NCBI GenBank assembly: GCA_050290785.1
Contig: JBNKIR010000017.1
Span: forward strand, 1-5,575
Direction of reading: 5' to 3'
DNA length: 5,575 bases
Origin: JAAGZL01 sp050290785
GTDB taxonomy: Bacteria > Pseudomonadota > Gammaproteobacteria > Chromatiales > Chromatiaceae
Made by a program: the position numbers and the translations under genes
The notes under the pieces: model-generated
Databases searched by the model: none
Told to the model about the DNA's origin: nothing
What the model saw: only the letters and a program-made list of their open reading frames with translations
Shown: one piece after another, positions 1 to 5,293 of the stretch
How the letters are laid out: each line of letters opens with the position of its first letter
Numbering within the stretch: position 1 is the first letter of the stretch

Positions 1-1
1 G

Positions 2-604
2 CGTCGTATGATTGGTCGAGACCGTTTTTCCGAGCGGGTAATGGCCGCCATGCGCGAGGTGCCGCGCGATCACTTCGTGCCGGAGGCGGAACGCCGTTTC
101 GCCTACGACAACGGCCCGCTGCCGATCGGTTGCGGCCAGACCATCTCCCAGCCCTATATCGTCGCCTTGATGACCGATCTGCTGGATGTGGGTGAAACGG
201 CAAGGGTGCTGGAGGTCGGTACCGGTTCCGGTTATCAGTCAGCCGTGCTCTCACGGGTGGTGAAGCAGGTCTATAGCGTTGAGATCATCGACACGCTTTC
301 AGAGCGTGCGCAGATAACGCTGCAAACTCTCGGCTATGAGAATGTGGCCTGCCGTTGCGATGACGGCTACCAGGGGTGGCCTGAGCACGCCCCCTATGAC
401 GGTATTCTGGTGACCGCCGCTGCGCCCGAGATCCCGCCGCCACTGATCGAGCAGTTGAAACCGGCGGCGCGGCTGGTCATCCCCGTGGGTCAACCCTACA
501 GCAGTCAGGAGCTGATGGTGGTGGAGACGAACGCCGCAGGCGGCTTCAGCACACGAGAAGTGCTGGGCGTCGTCTTTGTGCCGTTGACCCGGCTACCTGG
601 TTGA
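2..604 (+). CDS. pcm: Protein-L-isoaspartate O-methyltransferase, 5' end cut by the window edge
   Basis: This cytosolic repair enzyme uses S-adenosylmethionine to methylate L-isoaspartyl residues in age-damaged proteins, which starts their return to normal aspartate. Counting from the first in-window ATG (position 8), residues 20-25 fit the family's PR..FV block and 43-49 are GQTISQP. Residues 67-76 (VLEVGTGSGY) form the glycine-rich SAM-binding loop, E92 is the acidic residue after strand 2, and 190-193 are FVPL near the C-terminus. The frame stays open upstream of that ATG (two Arg codons, 2-7). Compared with the 208-residue E. coli enzyme about a dozen N-terminal residues are missing and no ribosome binding site is visible, so the real start probably lies outside the window. 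The C-terminus is complete. The gene converges on the small minus-strand gene 26 bases downstream. The family call is secure; the start is not. Confidence 0.95.
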   Translation, partial: RRMIGRDRFSERVMAAMREVPRDHFVPEAERRFAYDNGPLPIGCGQTISQPYIVALMTDLLDVGETARVLEVGTGSGYQSAVLSRVVKQVYSVEIIDTLSERAQITLQTLGYENVACRCDDGYQGWPEHAPYDGILVTAAAPEIPPPLIEQLKPAARLVIPVGQPYSSQELMVVETNAAGGFSTREVLGVVFVPLTRLPG

Positions 605-630
605 GTATGGAGTGCCATGAGTCAACGGGA

Positions 631-765
631 TCAGAAGCGTACCAGCCCGAGGACTCCGATCAGGATCAGGTAGAAGGCGACGATGTAGTTCAACAGTTTG
701 GGTTTTACCAAGATAAGGATGCCGGCGACTAAGGCCACCACGGGCTGCAGCTGAGGGATGTGCAT
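631..765 (-). CDS. DUF3096-type membrane microprotein, 44 aa
   Basis: This very short gene encodes a 44-residue, strongly hydrophobic protein. Two membrane segments are visible, about residues 8-20 (PVVALVAGILILV) and 28-42 (IVAFYLILIGVLGLV). They are separated by a short basic turn, KPKLLNY (21-27). The pattern of Pro, then a hydrophobic AGILIL segment, Lys/Pro, LLNYIVA.YLI.IG..GL is what I recall for the DUF3096 family of tiny inner-membrane proteins, whose function is unknown. The start is supported by a perfect AGGAGG on the minus strand 5 bases before the ATG. The gene faces pcm tail to tail. No transcription partner is visible, because the DNA upstream of it (above 780) has no gene. The combination of a canonical Shine-Dalgarno site, family-like residues and no rare codon clusters makes this a real gene rather than a chance frame. 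Any role beyond membrane localisation is unknown. Confidence 0.85.
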   Translation of the reverse strand: MHIPQLQPVVALVAGILILVKPKLLNYIVAFYLILIGVLGLVRF

Positions 766-770
766 ACTTG

Positions 771-776
771 CCTCCT
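771..776 (-). promoter_or_regulatory. Ribosome binding site of the DUF3096-type gene
   Basis: The minus strand reads AGGAGG, a full match to the anti-Shine-Dalgarno sequence, with 5 bases before the ATG at 765-763. It fixes the start of a gene that would otherwise be too short to call. About 40 bases further upstream the minus strand has TAGAAT (819-814), a possible -10 box, but no convincing -35 box accompanies it. Confidence 0.8.
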
Positions 777-1197
777 GTATCGGACCAATGATGCGGATGG
801 ATGATTGACGTTGATTCTACCCTATTACTACGCGCGTTTGATGTATTTGTCTGGATAAAATCTCACAGCGGGATGCTGTGCTTCGGTTGTAAAGTTATTG
901 GCACTAAAAAACTTAATTTGTGTGGCGCTGACTTTGGGGCCAGCATCGCGGCGAATATTATTTCGCCCATCTTCATAGAGTCGGGGCATTGGTTTTCAGT
1001 TGCGTCGAAACCAGTGCGCCACCCTACCTGCACTATGCCATTGTTCGTCTCATCCCCGCTCCTTGGAAATGGATAGCTTCACACAGGGATTCAAGTGGGT
1101 TTTGTAGCTTTATGCATATGCCTATCTGCATGGCCAACTCTGAGTCTAGCGGCCACACCCGTGCAGGCATCCCTGTCGGGAATTTAATTCTTTGCTG

Positions 1198-1237
1198 ATG
1201 GGCAATGAGCCCCTTCAAAGGTAGGGATGTTGCCCAT
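1198..1237. repeat. Inverted repeat with 8-bp perfect arms
   Basis: ATGGGCAA (1198-1205) and TTGCCCAT (1230-1237) are exact reverse complements around a 24-base interior, which itself contains CCT/AGG pairing around TCAA. A GT pair can extend the stem by one. No T-run follows, so it is not an intrinsic terminator. It could be a remnant of decayed DNA, an RNA structure or a protein-binding dyad. Confidence 0.4.
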
Positions 1238-1404
1238 AGGTCACTAAACAACGCATATATTAAGGTCTTATGACATTCGTCATGTTTATTTCGGGTGGAT
1301 GAGACACGCAAGAATCATCCCCGCAAACCTCAAAGACGAGCGAATGGTATCTGCTGACAACTCAATTGAGGCCAGAAGTGGCAGGGTTGGTCGCCTCGGT
1401 TATC

Positions 1405-1428
1405 GGTGTCACGGGTATTGGTGACGCC
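1405..1428. promoter_or_regulatory. Dyad upstream of the cyc2-like gene
   Basis: GGTGTCAC (1405-1412) and GTGACGCC (1421-1428) pair over 8 positions with one G-T wobble around an 8-base loop. The dyad ends 80 bases before the cyc2-like start codon, where an operator or leader-RNA hairpin would be expected. I could not place convincing -35 and -10 boxes nearby. A role in control of the cytochrome genes is inference from position only. Confidence 0.3.
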
Positions 1429-1508
1429 ATCTGTAACAGTGGTTTAGCAGACGGTGAAAAAGAACAAGATCCTAGCCATTCACAGCTAAAGAACCAAGGG
1501 GATGTGAG

Positions 1509-2807
1509 ATGATGAATAGATACCTGGGCCGCATGTTCAGTGCGGGGATAATACTATCTCTACTTAGTCTGGTAATGCCGGAGGAGGCAATGGCTGTACC
1601 AGCCTTCGCACGACAGACAAGTATGCCGTGTAGCGCATGCCATTTTCAGAATTTTCCGACCTTGAACTCCTTCGGTCGCTCCTTCAGGTCAGGCGGATAC
1701 ACGCTGACCGGCGGTCAGGGAATGATCGAAGGTGACGATATCTCCCTGCCGTTGATGTTGAACGCTTCGGTGATCGCCAAGCTCCGTTATGTGAAATCGA
1801 ACGGCAACACCAACAAAGGGACGGACTATGGAGAGATACAGTGGCCGGACGAGGCGGCAATTCTTGTCGGTGGGAAGTTGAACAGCAACGCAGGCTTCCT
1901 GATGGAGCTGGGCCTGCTCAGTGCAACCGAGGTGGATGTCGAGGTCGATCCGCTGACTGGTGAGGGTACGGGCAGCGGAGAGAGTAACGCCTTTCTCTCG
2001 ACCAAGGTTCATTTTAATGTGGCTAAGGCGGGCAGCACCCAGTTCAGCGCGATCCCCTTCTCGACCGACGGGCTTGGTGTGGCTTACGGTTTTGAGTTAC
2101 TGAACACCGGCGCGCAGCGCTCGCAGCGCCCGATCGAAGACCGTCGGGGCTTCAGCGCGGCTCAGGCTCTTGGTCTTGGTAGCGGCGAGGCCACGGGTAT
2201 CGCACTGGTGGCATCGAGCCACAACTACTTCATCAACTATACCCCCTGGGTACCGGGCTGGGGCGGCACTAATATGAATGTAAAGCCCTCAGGACTGGCG
2301 CACTACTTCCGAGCGGCCTATATGCCATACATCGGCAGTTGGGACAGCGCCTTCGGCGTACAGGTCTGGTCTGGTGATTCCGAGGTGTCGGATGGCGGAG
2401 GTGGTGAAACCCTGCTGGCAACCGACGGATGGGTGATAGACGCACAGTTCCAGGGAAGTGTCGGCAGTTACCCATTGGGCATCTATGCAAGCTATGGCGA
2501 GTGTAGCGCAGATCCGGATCACCATCTGGGCGATTGCGCGAATGAGGATGACGCCAAGTCATTCGGCATCCTGGGACAGCTGGGTATAGTGCCTAACAAG
2601 TGGAATGTTTATGCGGCTTACAGGACAAAAGACGTGGGCACGGCCACCGATGCTAAATTCGATTCGGCAACGATCGGCACGAAATACATGATGTCCCAGA
2701 ATGTCTCATTCGAACTTTTCCATGTCAGCGAGAGCGGTGATGGGGTTGATGCCAGATCCAGTGAACTCGACGGTACCTGGATGATGCAGCTGTTTGCCGG
2801 ATTTTAA
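1509..2807 (+). CDS. cyc2: Cyc2-like outer-membrane monoheme cytochrome-porin fusion, candidate Fe(II) oxidase
   Basis: Known Cyc2 proteins take electrons from Fe(II) at the cell surface and pass them through a heme plugged into an outer-membrane barrel. Here residues 1-29 form a signal peptide (hydrophobic 11-22, cleavage after AMA). FARQT (33-37) precedes a single CSACH heme site (41-45), followed by PTLNSFGRSF (50-59) and GGYTL (62-66), the characteristic Cyc2 N-terminal block. From about 75 on the sequence alternates polar and hydrophobic residues with Gly-rich turns, as in a beta-barrel. It contains PFSTDGLGVAYGFELLNTGA (183-202) and ends in QLFAGF, a terminal aromatic typical of outer-membrane barrels. 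Its 432 residues fit the family. AGGGGA (1497-1502) lies 6 bases before the first of two adjacent ATGs. C332 and C343 sit in a probable loop and could form a disulfide. The diheme cytochrome gene follows. The family call is from memory of motifs; the substrate is inferred. Confidence 0.85.
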   Translation: MMNRYLGRMFSAGIILSLLSLVMPEEAMAVPAFARQTSMPCSACHFQNFPTLNSFGRSFRSGGYTLTGGQGMIEGDDISLPLMLNASVIAKLRYVKSNGNTNKGTDYGEIQWPDEAAILVGGKLNSNAGFLMELGLLSATEVDVEVDPLTGEGTGSGESNAFLSTKVHFNVAKAGSTQFSAIPFSTDGLGVAYGFELLNTGAQRSQRPIEDRRGFSAAQALGLGSGEATGIALVASSHNYFINYTPWVPGWGGTNMNVKPSGLAHYFRAAYMPYIGSWDSAFGVQVWSGDSEVSDGGGGETLLATDGWVIDAQFQGSVGSYPLGIYASYGECSADPDHHLGDCANEDDAKSFGILGQLGIVPNKWNVYAAYRTKDVGTATDAKFDSATIGTKYMMSQNVSFELFHVSESGDGVDARSSELDGTWMMQLFAGF

Positions 2808-2890
2808 TACGGTAGACGTGATCGAACGGGATTTGCATACTCTTTGCCGGCCCAGATGGCCCTTGAGGAGTTGAACAAGAGGATTAGCTG

Positions 2891-3547
2891 ATGAAGTCAT
2901 TCGTTTCAAATACCATCAAAGGGCTGGCTGCCGTGTGTCTGCTGGGAGGGATCTCTGCGAATCTGCAGGCCAGTGACGCTTACCAGGGTTATCGCCTTTA
3001 CAATCAGACCTGCTTTCTCTGTCATGGCGAAGACGGTATGGGTGGCGGACCGCTTGCCGACAAGCTTGATACCAATGTGACGGACCTTACCGACGGCAGG
3101 GGTATGAAGACCCAGACCGACCAGATGCTGTTTCGTTTGATACAGGGCACGGTCAAGCATGGTTCCGGAGATGTCATGCCGCAATGGGGATTGGCGCTGG
3201 CCGAGCCACAGATTCAAGCGATTGTCTCTTATGTGAAATTCCTGCGACTGTCGCCGCACAAACTGCCCGGCGATCCGGAATTGGGAGAAGCGGTCTATCA
3301 GAACCATTGCGCGGCCTGTCATGGGCGCAAGGGGAAAGGGGATGGTCTGCTGACTGACGTCATGAAGATAAAACCGACCGATCACACGAATAGCAATGTG
3401 ATGAATAAATTCTCCAATATTCGTCTGATTGAGGTAATAACTCAGGGTACTTCAGGCAATTCACTCATGCCGGGGTGGGAAGGTCGCTTGACGAAAGAGG
3501 AGATCGAAGGCGTGGCGAGCTACATCAGATTGCTGTCGGCGTTCTGA
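2891..3547 (+). CDS. Secreted diheme c-type cytochrome (c4-like, two domains)
   Basis: This is probably a periplasmic electron carrier, placed to accept electrons from the Cyc2-like protein. Residues 1-27 are a signal peptide (hydrophobic core 11-22, cleavage after LQA). Two class I cytochrome domains follow. The first (about 29-118) has CFLCH at 41-45 and a likely axial Met at 96 (VMPQW). The second (about 128-218) has CAACH at 140-144 and Met193 (LMPGW). Each ends in a helix of the type IVSYVKFL or VASYIRLL. The tandem layout and 218-residue length resemble cytochrome c4. AAGAGGA (2877-2883) lies 7 bases before the ATG. The gene starts 83 bases after the cyc2-like gene with no terminator between, and a strong terminator follows, so the two form one transcription unit. 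In Acidithiobacillus ferrooxidans a diheme c4-type Cyc1 follows Cyc2; equivalence is inference, so no symbol is assigned. Confidence 0.9.
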   Translation: MKSFVSNTIKGLAAVCLLGGISANLQASDAYQGYRLYNQTCFLCHGEDGMGGGPLADKLDTNVTDLTDGRGMKTQTDQMLFRLIQGTVKHGSGDVMPQWGLALAEPQIQAIVSYVKFLRLSPHKLPGDPELGEAVYQNHCAACHGRKGKGDGLLTDVMKIKPTDHTNSNVMNKFSNIRLIEVITQGTSGNSLMPGWEGRLTKEEIEGVASYIRLLSAF

Positions 3548-3589
3548 CACTGCTCCTGGTTTCGCTAGTAGATTGTCAGGAATCGATGA

Positions 3590-3620
3590 GCCGTTACCCG
3601 AATGGGTGACGGCTTTTTTT
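3590..3620 (+). terminator. Intrinsic terminator of the cytochrome operon
   Basis: GCCGTTACCC (3590-3599) pairs with GGGTGACGGC (3604-3613) over 10 positions with one T-G wobble around a GAAT loop. Seven T residues follow directly (3614-3620). It lies 42 bases after the diheme cytochrome stop codon. The 9-mer GATTGTCAG occurs on both sides of it (3571-3579 and 3645-3653). Confidence 0.92.
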
Positions 3621-3638
3621 ATTGGCTTATGAAGAATT

Positions 3639-3656
3639 GGTCTGGATTGTCAGACC
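3639..3656 (-). terminator. Possible weak terminator of the lipoprotein gene
   Basis: GGTCTG (3639-3644) and CAGACC (3651-3656) are perfect 6-bp arms around a 6-base loop. On the minus strand the hairpin begins 13 bases after the lipoprotein stop codon. The bases that follow on that strand (AATTCTTC) are only modestly T-rich, so termination here is uncertain. Confidence 0.4.
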
Positions 3657-3669
3657 GGGTCGCTGCATA

Positions 3670-4224
3670 TCAGAGGGCGTCCAATATGCGCTGACGTACT
3701 GCCTGATACTCCTGCTCAGTGATCAAGCCCTCTTCTTTCAGTTGATCGATGCGTAGCAGACGCTGCTTTGCGGAAGACTCTGTCGCCGGTGCAGAAGACA
3801 GAGGTTTTTCCGGTATCGTGGTAGTGGTGTCTGTCTGCTGGGTAGAGACGGGAGCTGGGTTCGACGAAGCGGCTTTGATATCGACTCCATCAGTATTGCA
3901 TTCCAATTGCGCATCCAGACCGCGCGCTATATTTCTGCTGCTTACCCGTTGTGTATAGTCCTGACAACCTGACTTTTTGAGAGTGATGACGCCGTACAGG
4001 TGCGCTTTGTCTTGTGAGTAGGTGTTGGGGTAGAGCATCTGTTGGGTCAGTTCGAGTGGGGTTTGTCCCACGGCCTGCTCCATGATGTATACCGTGGCGG
4101 CGGAAGGGGTGGAGCGGACGCTGAGTGTGTCATCGCCCGCGATGCTGCCAACTCCGGCACATCCCGTCAAAACAAGTAGTGGAACGGTTGTGATTGATAG
4201 ATAGCGATATGGGGCTTTCATCAT
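3670..4224 (-). CDS. Lipoprotein with PEGA-like domain and C-terminal SHOCT-like domain
   Basis: A 184-residue envelope lipoprotein. The N-terminus has a basic and hydrophobic signal ending in the lipobox LTGC (19-22). Position +2 after the cysteine is Ala, not Asp, so outer-membrane sorting is expected. Residues 33-60 (LSVRSTPSAATVYI, then VGQTPLEL) match the PEGA pattern of a strand, TPS.A.V and a G.TP turn, a small beta domain common in surface proteins. Cys87 and Cys109 could form a disulfide. Residues 116-151 are a Ser/Thr/Pro/Gln-rich linker. Residues 154-183 (LLRIDQLKEEGLITEQEYQA and after) fit SHOCT, a short helical hairpin with GLIT.EEY. AGGGA (minus strand, 4236-4232) sits 7 bases before the first of two adjacent ATGs. 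The gene stands alone and converges on the cytochrome operon. I do not recognise a specific function; oligomerisation through SHOCT is plausible but inferred. Confidence 0.85.
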   Translation of the reverse strand: MMKAPYRYLSITTVPLLVLTGCAGVGSIAGDDTLSVRSTPSAATVYIMEQAVGQTPLELTQQMLYPNTYSQDKAHLYGVITLKKSGCQDYTQRVSSRNIARGLDAQLECNTDGVDIKAASSNPAPVSTQQTDTTTTIPEKPLSSAPATESSAKQRLLRIDQLKEEGLITEQEYQAVRQRILDAL

Positions 4225-4425
4225 CTGTGATTCCCTGAATTAATAGTGTTTGTTGGCTTTTTCTGTGGGTCAGGCGCTGAAGATGACCGATTGCTTGCAG
4301 GCTTGTTGTACCCATATCTGCTGACAATAGCAGCAAGGTGGTGTTGTCTCAATCGATGTGCGCTTAATGATTCTGCCATCCATGCCGTCTGTTTGGATTG
4401 ATGGTCAATAGCATCCTGACGAAGG

Positions 4426-4509
4426 CATTAAGAACCGACTAGTCGCTTAATGGAAACTAAAGCTTGAGCAGAAAGAATTCTTAAGCTTTGAAGGTCCTTT
4501 GCTTAAAGC
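4426..4509. repeat. Cluster of consecutive palindromes
   Basis: CATTAAG (4426-4432) and CTTAATG (4446-4452) are perfect arms enclosing the 10-bp palindrome CGACTAGTCG (4436-4445). Six bases later AAAGCTTGAG (4459-4468) pairs with CTTAAGCTTT (4480-4489) over 10 positions with one G-T wobble and an 11-base loop. AAGGTCCTT (4491-4499) is a further dyad, and GCTTT (4485-4489) can alternatively pair with AAAGC (4505-4509). The motif CTTAA recurs in each unit. The pairing is read directly; the role, whether operator cluster, structured RNA or mobile-element scar, is unknown. Confidence 0.5.
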
Positions 4510-4703
4510 CGAAATAAAAATAGTCTGTGATTTAGGTGTCTGCATGAATTGGGTCGTTAAGGTTCATTCAGAAAGCCAGCAGAACCTGCCCTGTTGGTGT
4601 TTCCATAGGGCGTGGATAACTGAGATGTCCATCCCATAATTCCCTACGTTACCACTCTATTATCACCAACATAGCCGGTTGGATAAGAGCGGCTTCTACA
4701 GTC

Positions 4704-4722
4704 GGTGGACCATGTGTCCACC
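4704..4722 (+). promoter_or_regulatory. 5'-leader hairpin of the small secreted protein gene
   Basis: GGTGGAC (4704-4710) and GTCCACC (4716-4722) are perfect 7-bp arms with a CATGT loop. The stem ends 9 bases before the Shine-Dalgarno site, so it would not bury that site. It could stabilise the mRNA 5' end or be an operator. A GTG inside the 5' arm (4705) opens the same reading frame but lacks a ribosome binding site. Confidence 0.4.
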
Positions 4723-4731
4723 TACGATAAC

Positions 4732-4736
4732 GGAGG
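4732..4736 (+). promoter_or_regulatory. Ribosome binding site that decides the start at 4744
   Basis: GGAGG lies 7 bases before ATG 4744. This favours ATG 4744 over the in-frame GTG at 4705, which would add 13 residues ahead of an otherwise normal signal peptide. Confidence 0.8.
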
Positions 4737-4743
4737 CGGAATT

Positions 4744-5193
4744 ATGAATATGAAGCAGATATGGCGAGGATTTGTTGCGCTTGCGATCTGTTGTGGCATC
4801 ACAGAAAGTATATTCGCGGAAGGATCATTCCCGGCAGGCGGCGCGGGCGATACGCTGGTCGTGGTCAAGCGCATCATTGCGACGGATGCTTCGGGGAACG
4901 ACCATGTCCTGTACCAGGAACAGAGCGGTCGGATCTATCGCCTGGATGGTATCGAACAGGCGGTACGTGATTTGAGCGGCAAAAGCATCGGAGAGAAGGG
5001 GGGGTATCATCACGTTCGGGCTGTACTCGATGAGACGGTCTATGTCATGGATGCCAACCGTACGCCAAAACCGATGCAGCTCCACGAGTCGCGTATTTCT
5101 GAAGTGGTCGAGTTGAACGTAGACAGCTTGGTGGTGAAAAAGGACAACGTCATCGCGATCTACAAAAACAACTGCACTGTTTCGACTTTCTGA
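4744..5193 (+). CDS. Small secreted protein of unknown function, 149 aa
   Basis: I do not recognise this gene with confidence. The product begins with a typical signal peptide: basic residues 4-8, a hydrophobic stretch 10-19, and likely cleavage after SIFA (residue 25). This leaves a soluble protein of about 124 residues, expected in the periplasm or outside the cell. The mature part alternates short hydrophobic strands with polar turns: TLVVVKRIIA (37-46), HVLYQE (54-59), RIYRLDGIEQAVRDL (63-77), GGYHHVRAVLDETVYVMD (86-103) and SLVVKKDNVIAIYK (128-141). A mostly beta fold is likely. The G.Y..VR..L....YV.D pattern loosely recalls DUF4382-type envelope domains, but this is a weak impression. 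Only one cysteine remains after processing (C144), and there is no heme motif or lipobox. GGAGG supports the start. The gene stands alone, with a leader hairpin before it and a long GC-rich hairpin after it. Confidence 0.8.
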   Translation: MNMKQIWRGFVALAICCGITESIFAEGSFPAGGAGDTLVVVKRIIATDASGNDHVLYQEQSGRIYRLDGIEQAVRDLSGKSIGEKGGYHHVRAVLDETVYVMDANRTPKPMQLHESRISEVVELNVDSLVVKKDNVIAIYKNNCTVSTF

Positions 5194-5215
5194 CTCGCTT
5201 TCATGTGATTGACTT

Positions 5216-5254
5216 CGCGGGATTCAGCGGGGAGCCGCCCCGCTGAGTCCCGCG
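5216..5254. terminator. Long GC-rich hairpin after the small secreted protein gene
   Basis: The arms 5216-5232 and 5238-5254 pair over 17 positions with a single T-G wobble around a 5-base AGCCG loop. It starts 23 bases after the stop codon at 5193. It lies between convergent genes (the secreted protein and the right-edge minus-strand gene). No T-run follows on either strand, so it is not a textbook intrinsic terminator. It may block 3' exonucleases, terminate weakly in both directions, or be a copy of a REP-like dispersed palindrome. Confidence 0.55.
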
Positions 5255-5293
5255 GCGATTGCCATACAGGCCCAAACGGCAGGCCGCGGGACT
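5246..5293. repeat. Alternative stem overlapping the 5216-5254 hairpin
   Basis: AGTCCCGCGGC (5246-5256) is an exact reverse complement of GCCGCGGGACT (5283-5293), 11 bp around a 26-base interior. Its left arm is the outer part of the 3' arm of the preceding hairpin, so the two foldings exclude each other. A further pairing, ACGGCA (5276-5281) with TGCCGT (5307-5312), overlaps the interior. Confidence 0.45.

Larger units (their letters stand above)
766..1508. other. Long intergenic stretch without a convincing gene
   Basis: About 740 bases lie between the divergent DUF3096-type gene and the cyc2-like gene. Frames of 60-90 codons exist on both strands around 800-1310, but they overlap one another, lack ribosome binding sites and encode no recognisable protein. 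The stretch looks more AT-rich than the flanking genes. It contains several dyads: ATGGGCAA/TTGCCCAT (1198-1205 and 1230-1237), ATGAC-ATTC-GTCAT (1270-1283), the palindrome CTCAATTGAG (1361-1370) and an 8-bp stem at 1405-1428. No transposase remnant, tRNA or rRNA was recognised. It probably holds the promoter and control region of the cytochrome genes, possibly with decayed DNA in its left half. Confidence 0.5.
4225..4743. other. Intergenic stretch with clustered palindromes, no gene seen
   Basis: About 500 bases lie between the divergently transcribed lipoprotein gene and the small secreted protein gene. No frame with a ribosome binding site and a plausible protein was found. The stretch is AT-richer than the genes. 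It contains the palindrome cluster at 4426-4509, a hairpin GCCCT/AGGGC (4588-4592 and 4607-4611) with inner TGG/CCA pairing, the inverted pair TGTTGGTG/CACCAACA (4592-4599 and 4664-4671), and a -10-like TATTAT (4658-4663) lacking a good -35 box. Both flanking genes should have promoters here. A small RNA gene is possible, but no hairpin is followed by a T-run. Confidence 0.5.

Noticed and set aside
801..1311. Overlapping open frames of 69-92 codons on both strands
   Set aside because: They overlap each other on opposite strands, have no ribosome binding sites, and encode sequences without recognisable motifs or regular hydrophobic pattern.
1379..1394. Possible sigma-54 promoter (TGGCAGGG...GGTCGC)
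   Set aside because: The distance between the GG and GC elements is one base too long and the TTGC part does not match.
1303..1512. A 69-codon open frame ending at the cyc2-like start, with a hydrophobic Gly/Val/Ile segment
   Set aside because: It has no ATG, and possible TTG or GTG starts lack a Shine-Dalgarno site. The product is not recognised. It more likely lies in the leader of the cytochrome operon.
2269..2562. Minus-strand open frames inside the cyc2-like gene
   Set aside because: They are antisense to a well-supported gene and show no independent coding signals; they follow from its codon use.
2891..2938. A possible lipobox around C16 in the diheme cytochrome signal (LAAVC)
   Set aside because: The cysteine lies mid hydrophobic core without the Gly/Ala-Cys pattern, and a good signal peptidase I site follows at residue 27.
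2906..3385. A 159-codon minus-strand open frame inside the diheme cytochrome gene
   Set aside because: The plus strand encodes two complete CxxCH domains with Met ligands; the antisense product has no signal, motif or ribosome binding site.
4426..4509. CRISPR array
   Set aside because: The palindromes differ in sequence and spacing; there are no regular direct repeats with unique spacers anywhere in the window.
4705..4743. GTG start at 4705 extending the small secreted protein by 13 residues
   Set aside because: It has no ribosome binding site, falls inside a hairpin, and would place a polar stretch before a complete signal peptide. ATG 4744 has GGAGG at proper spacing.
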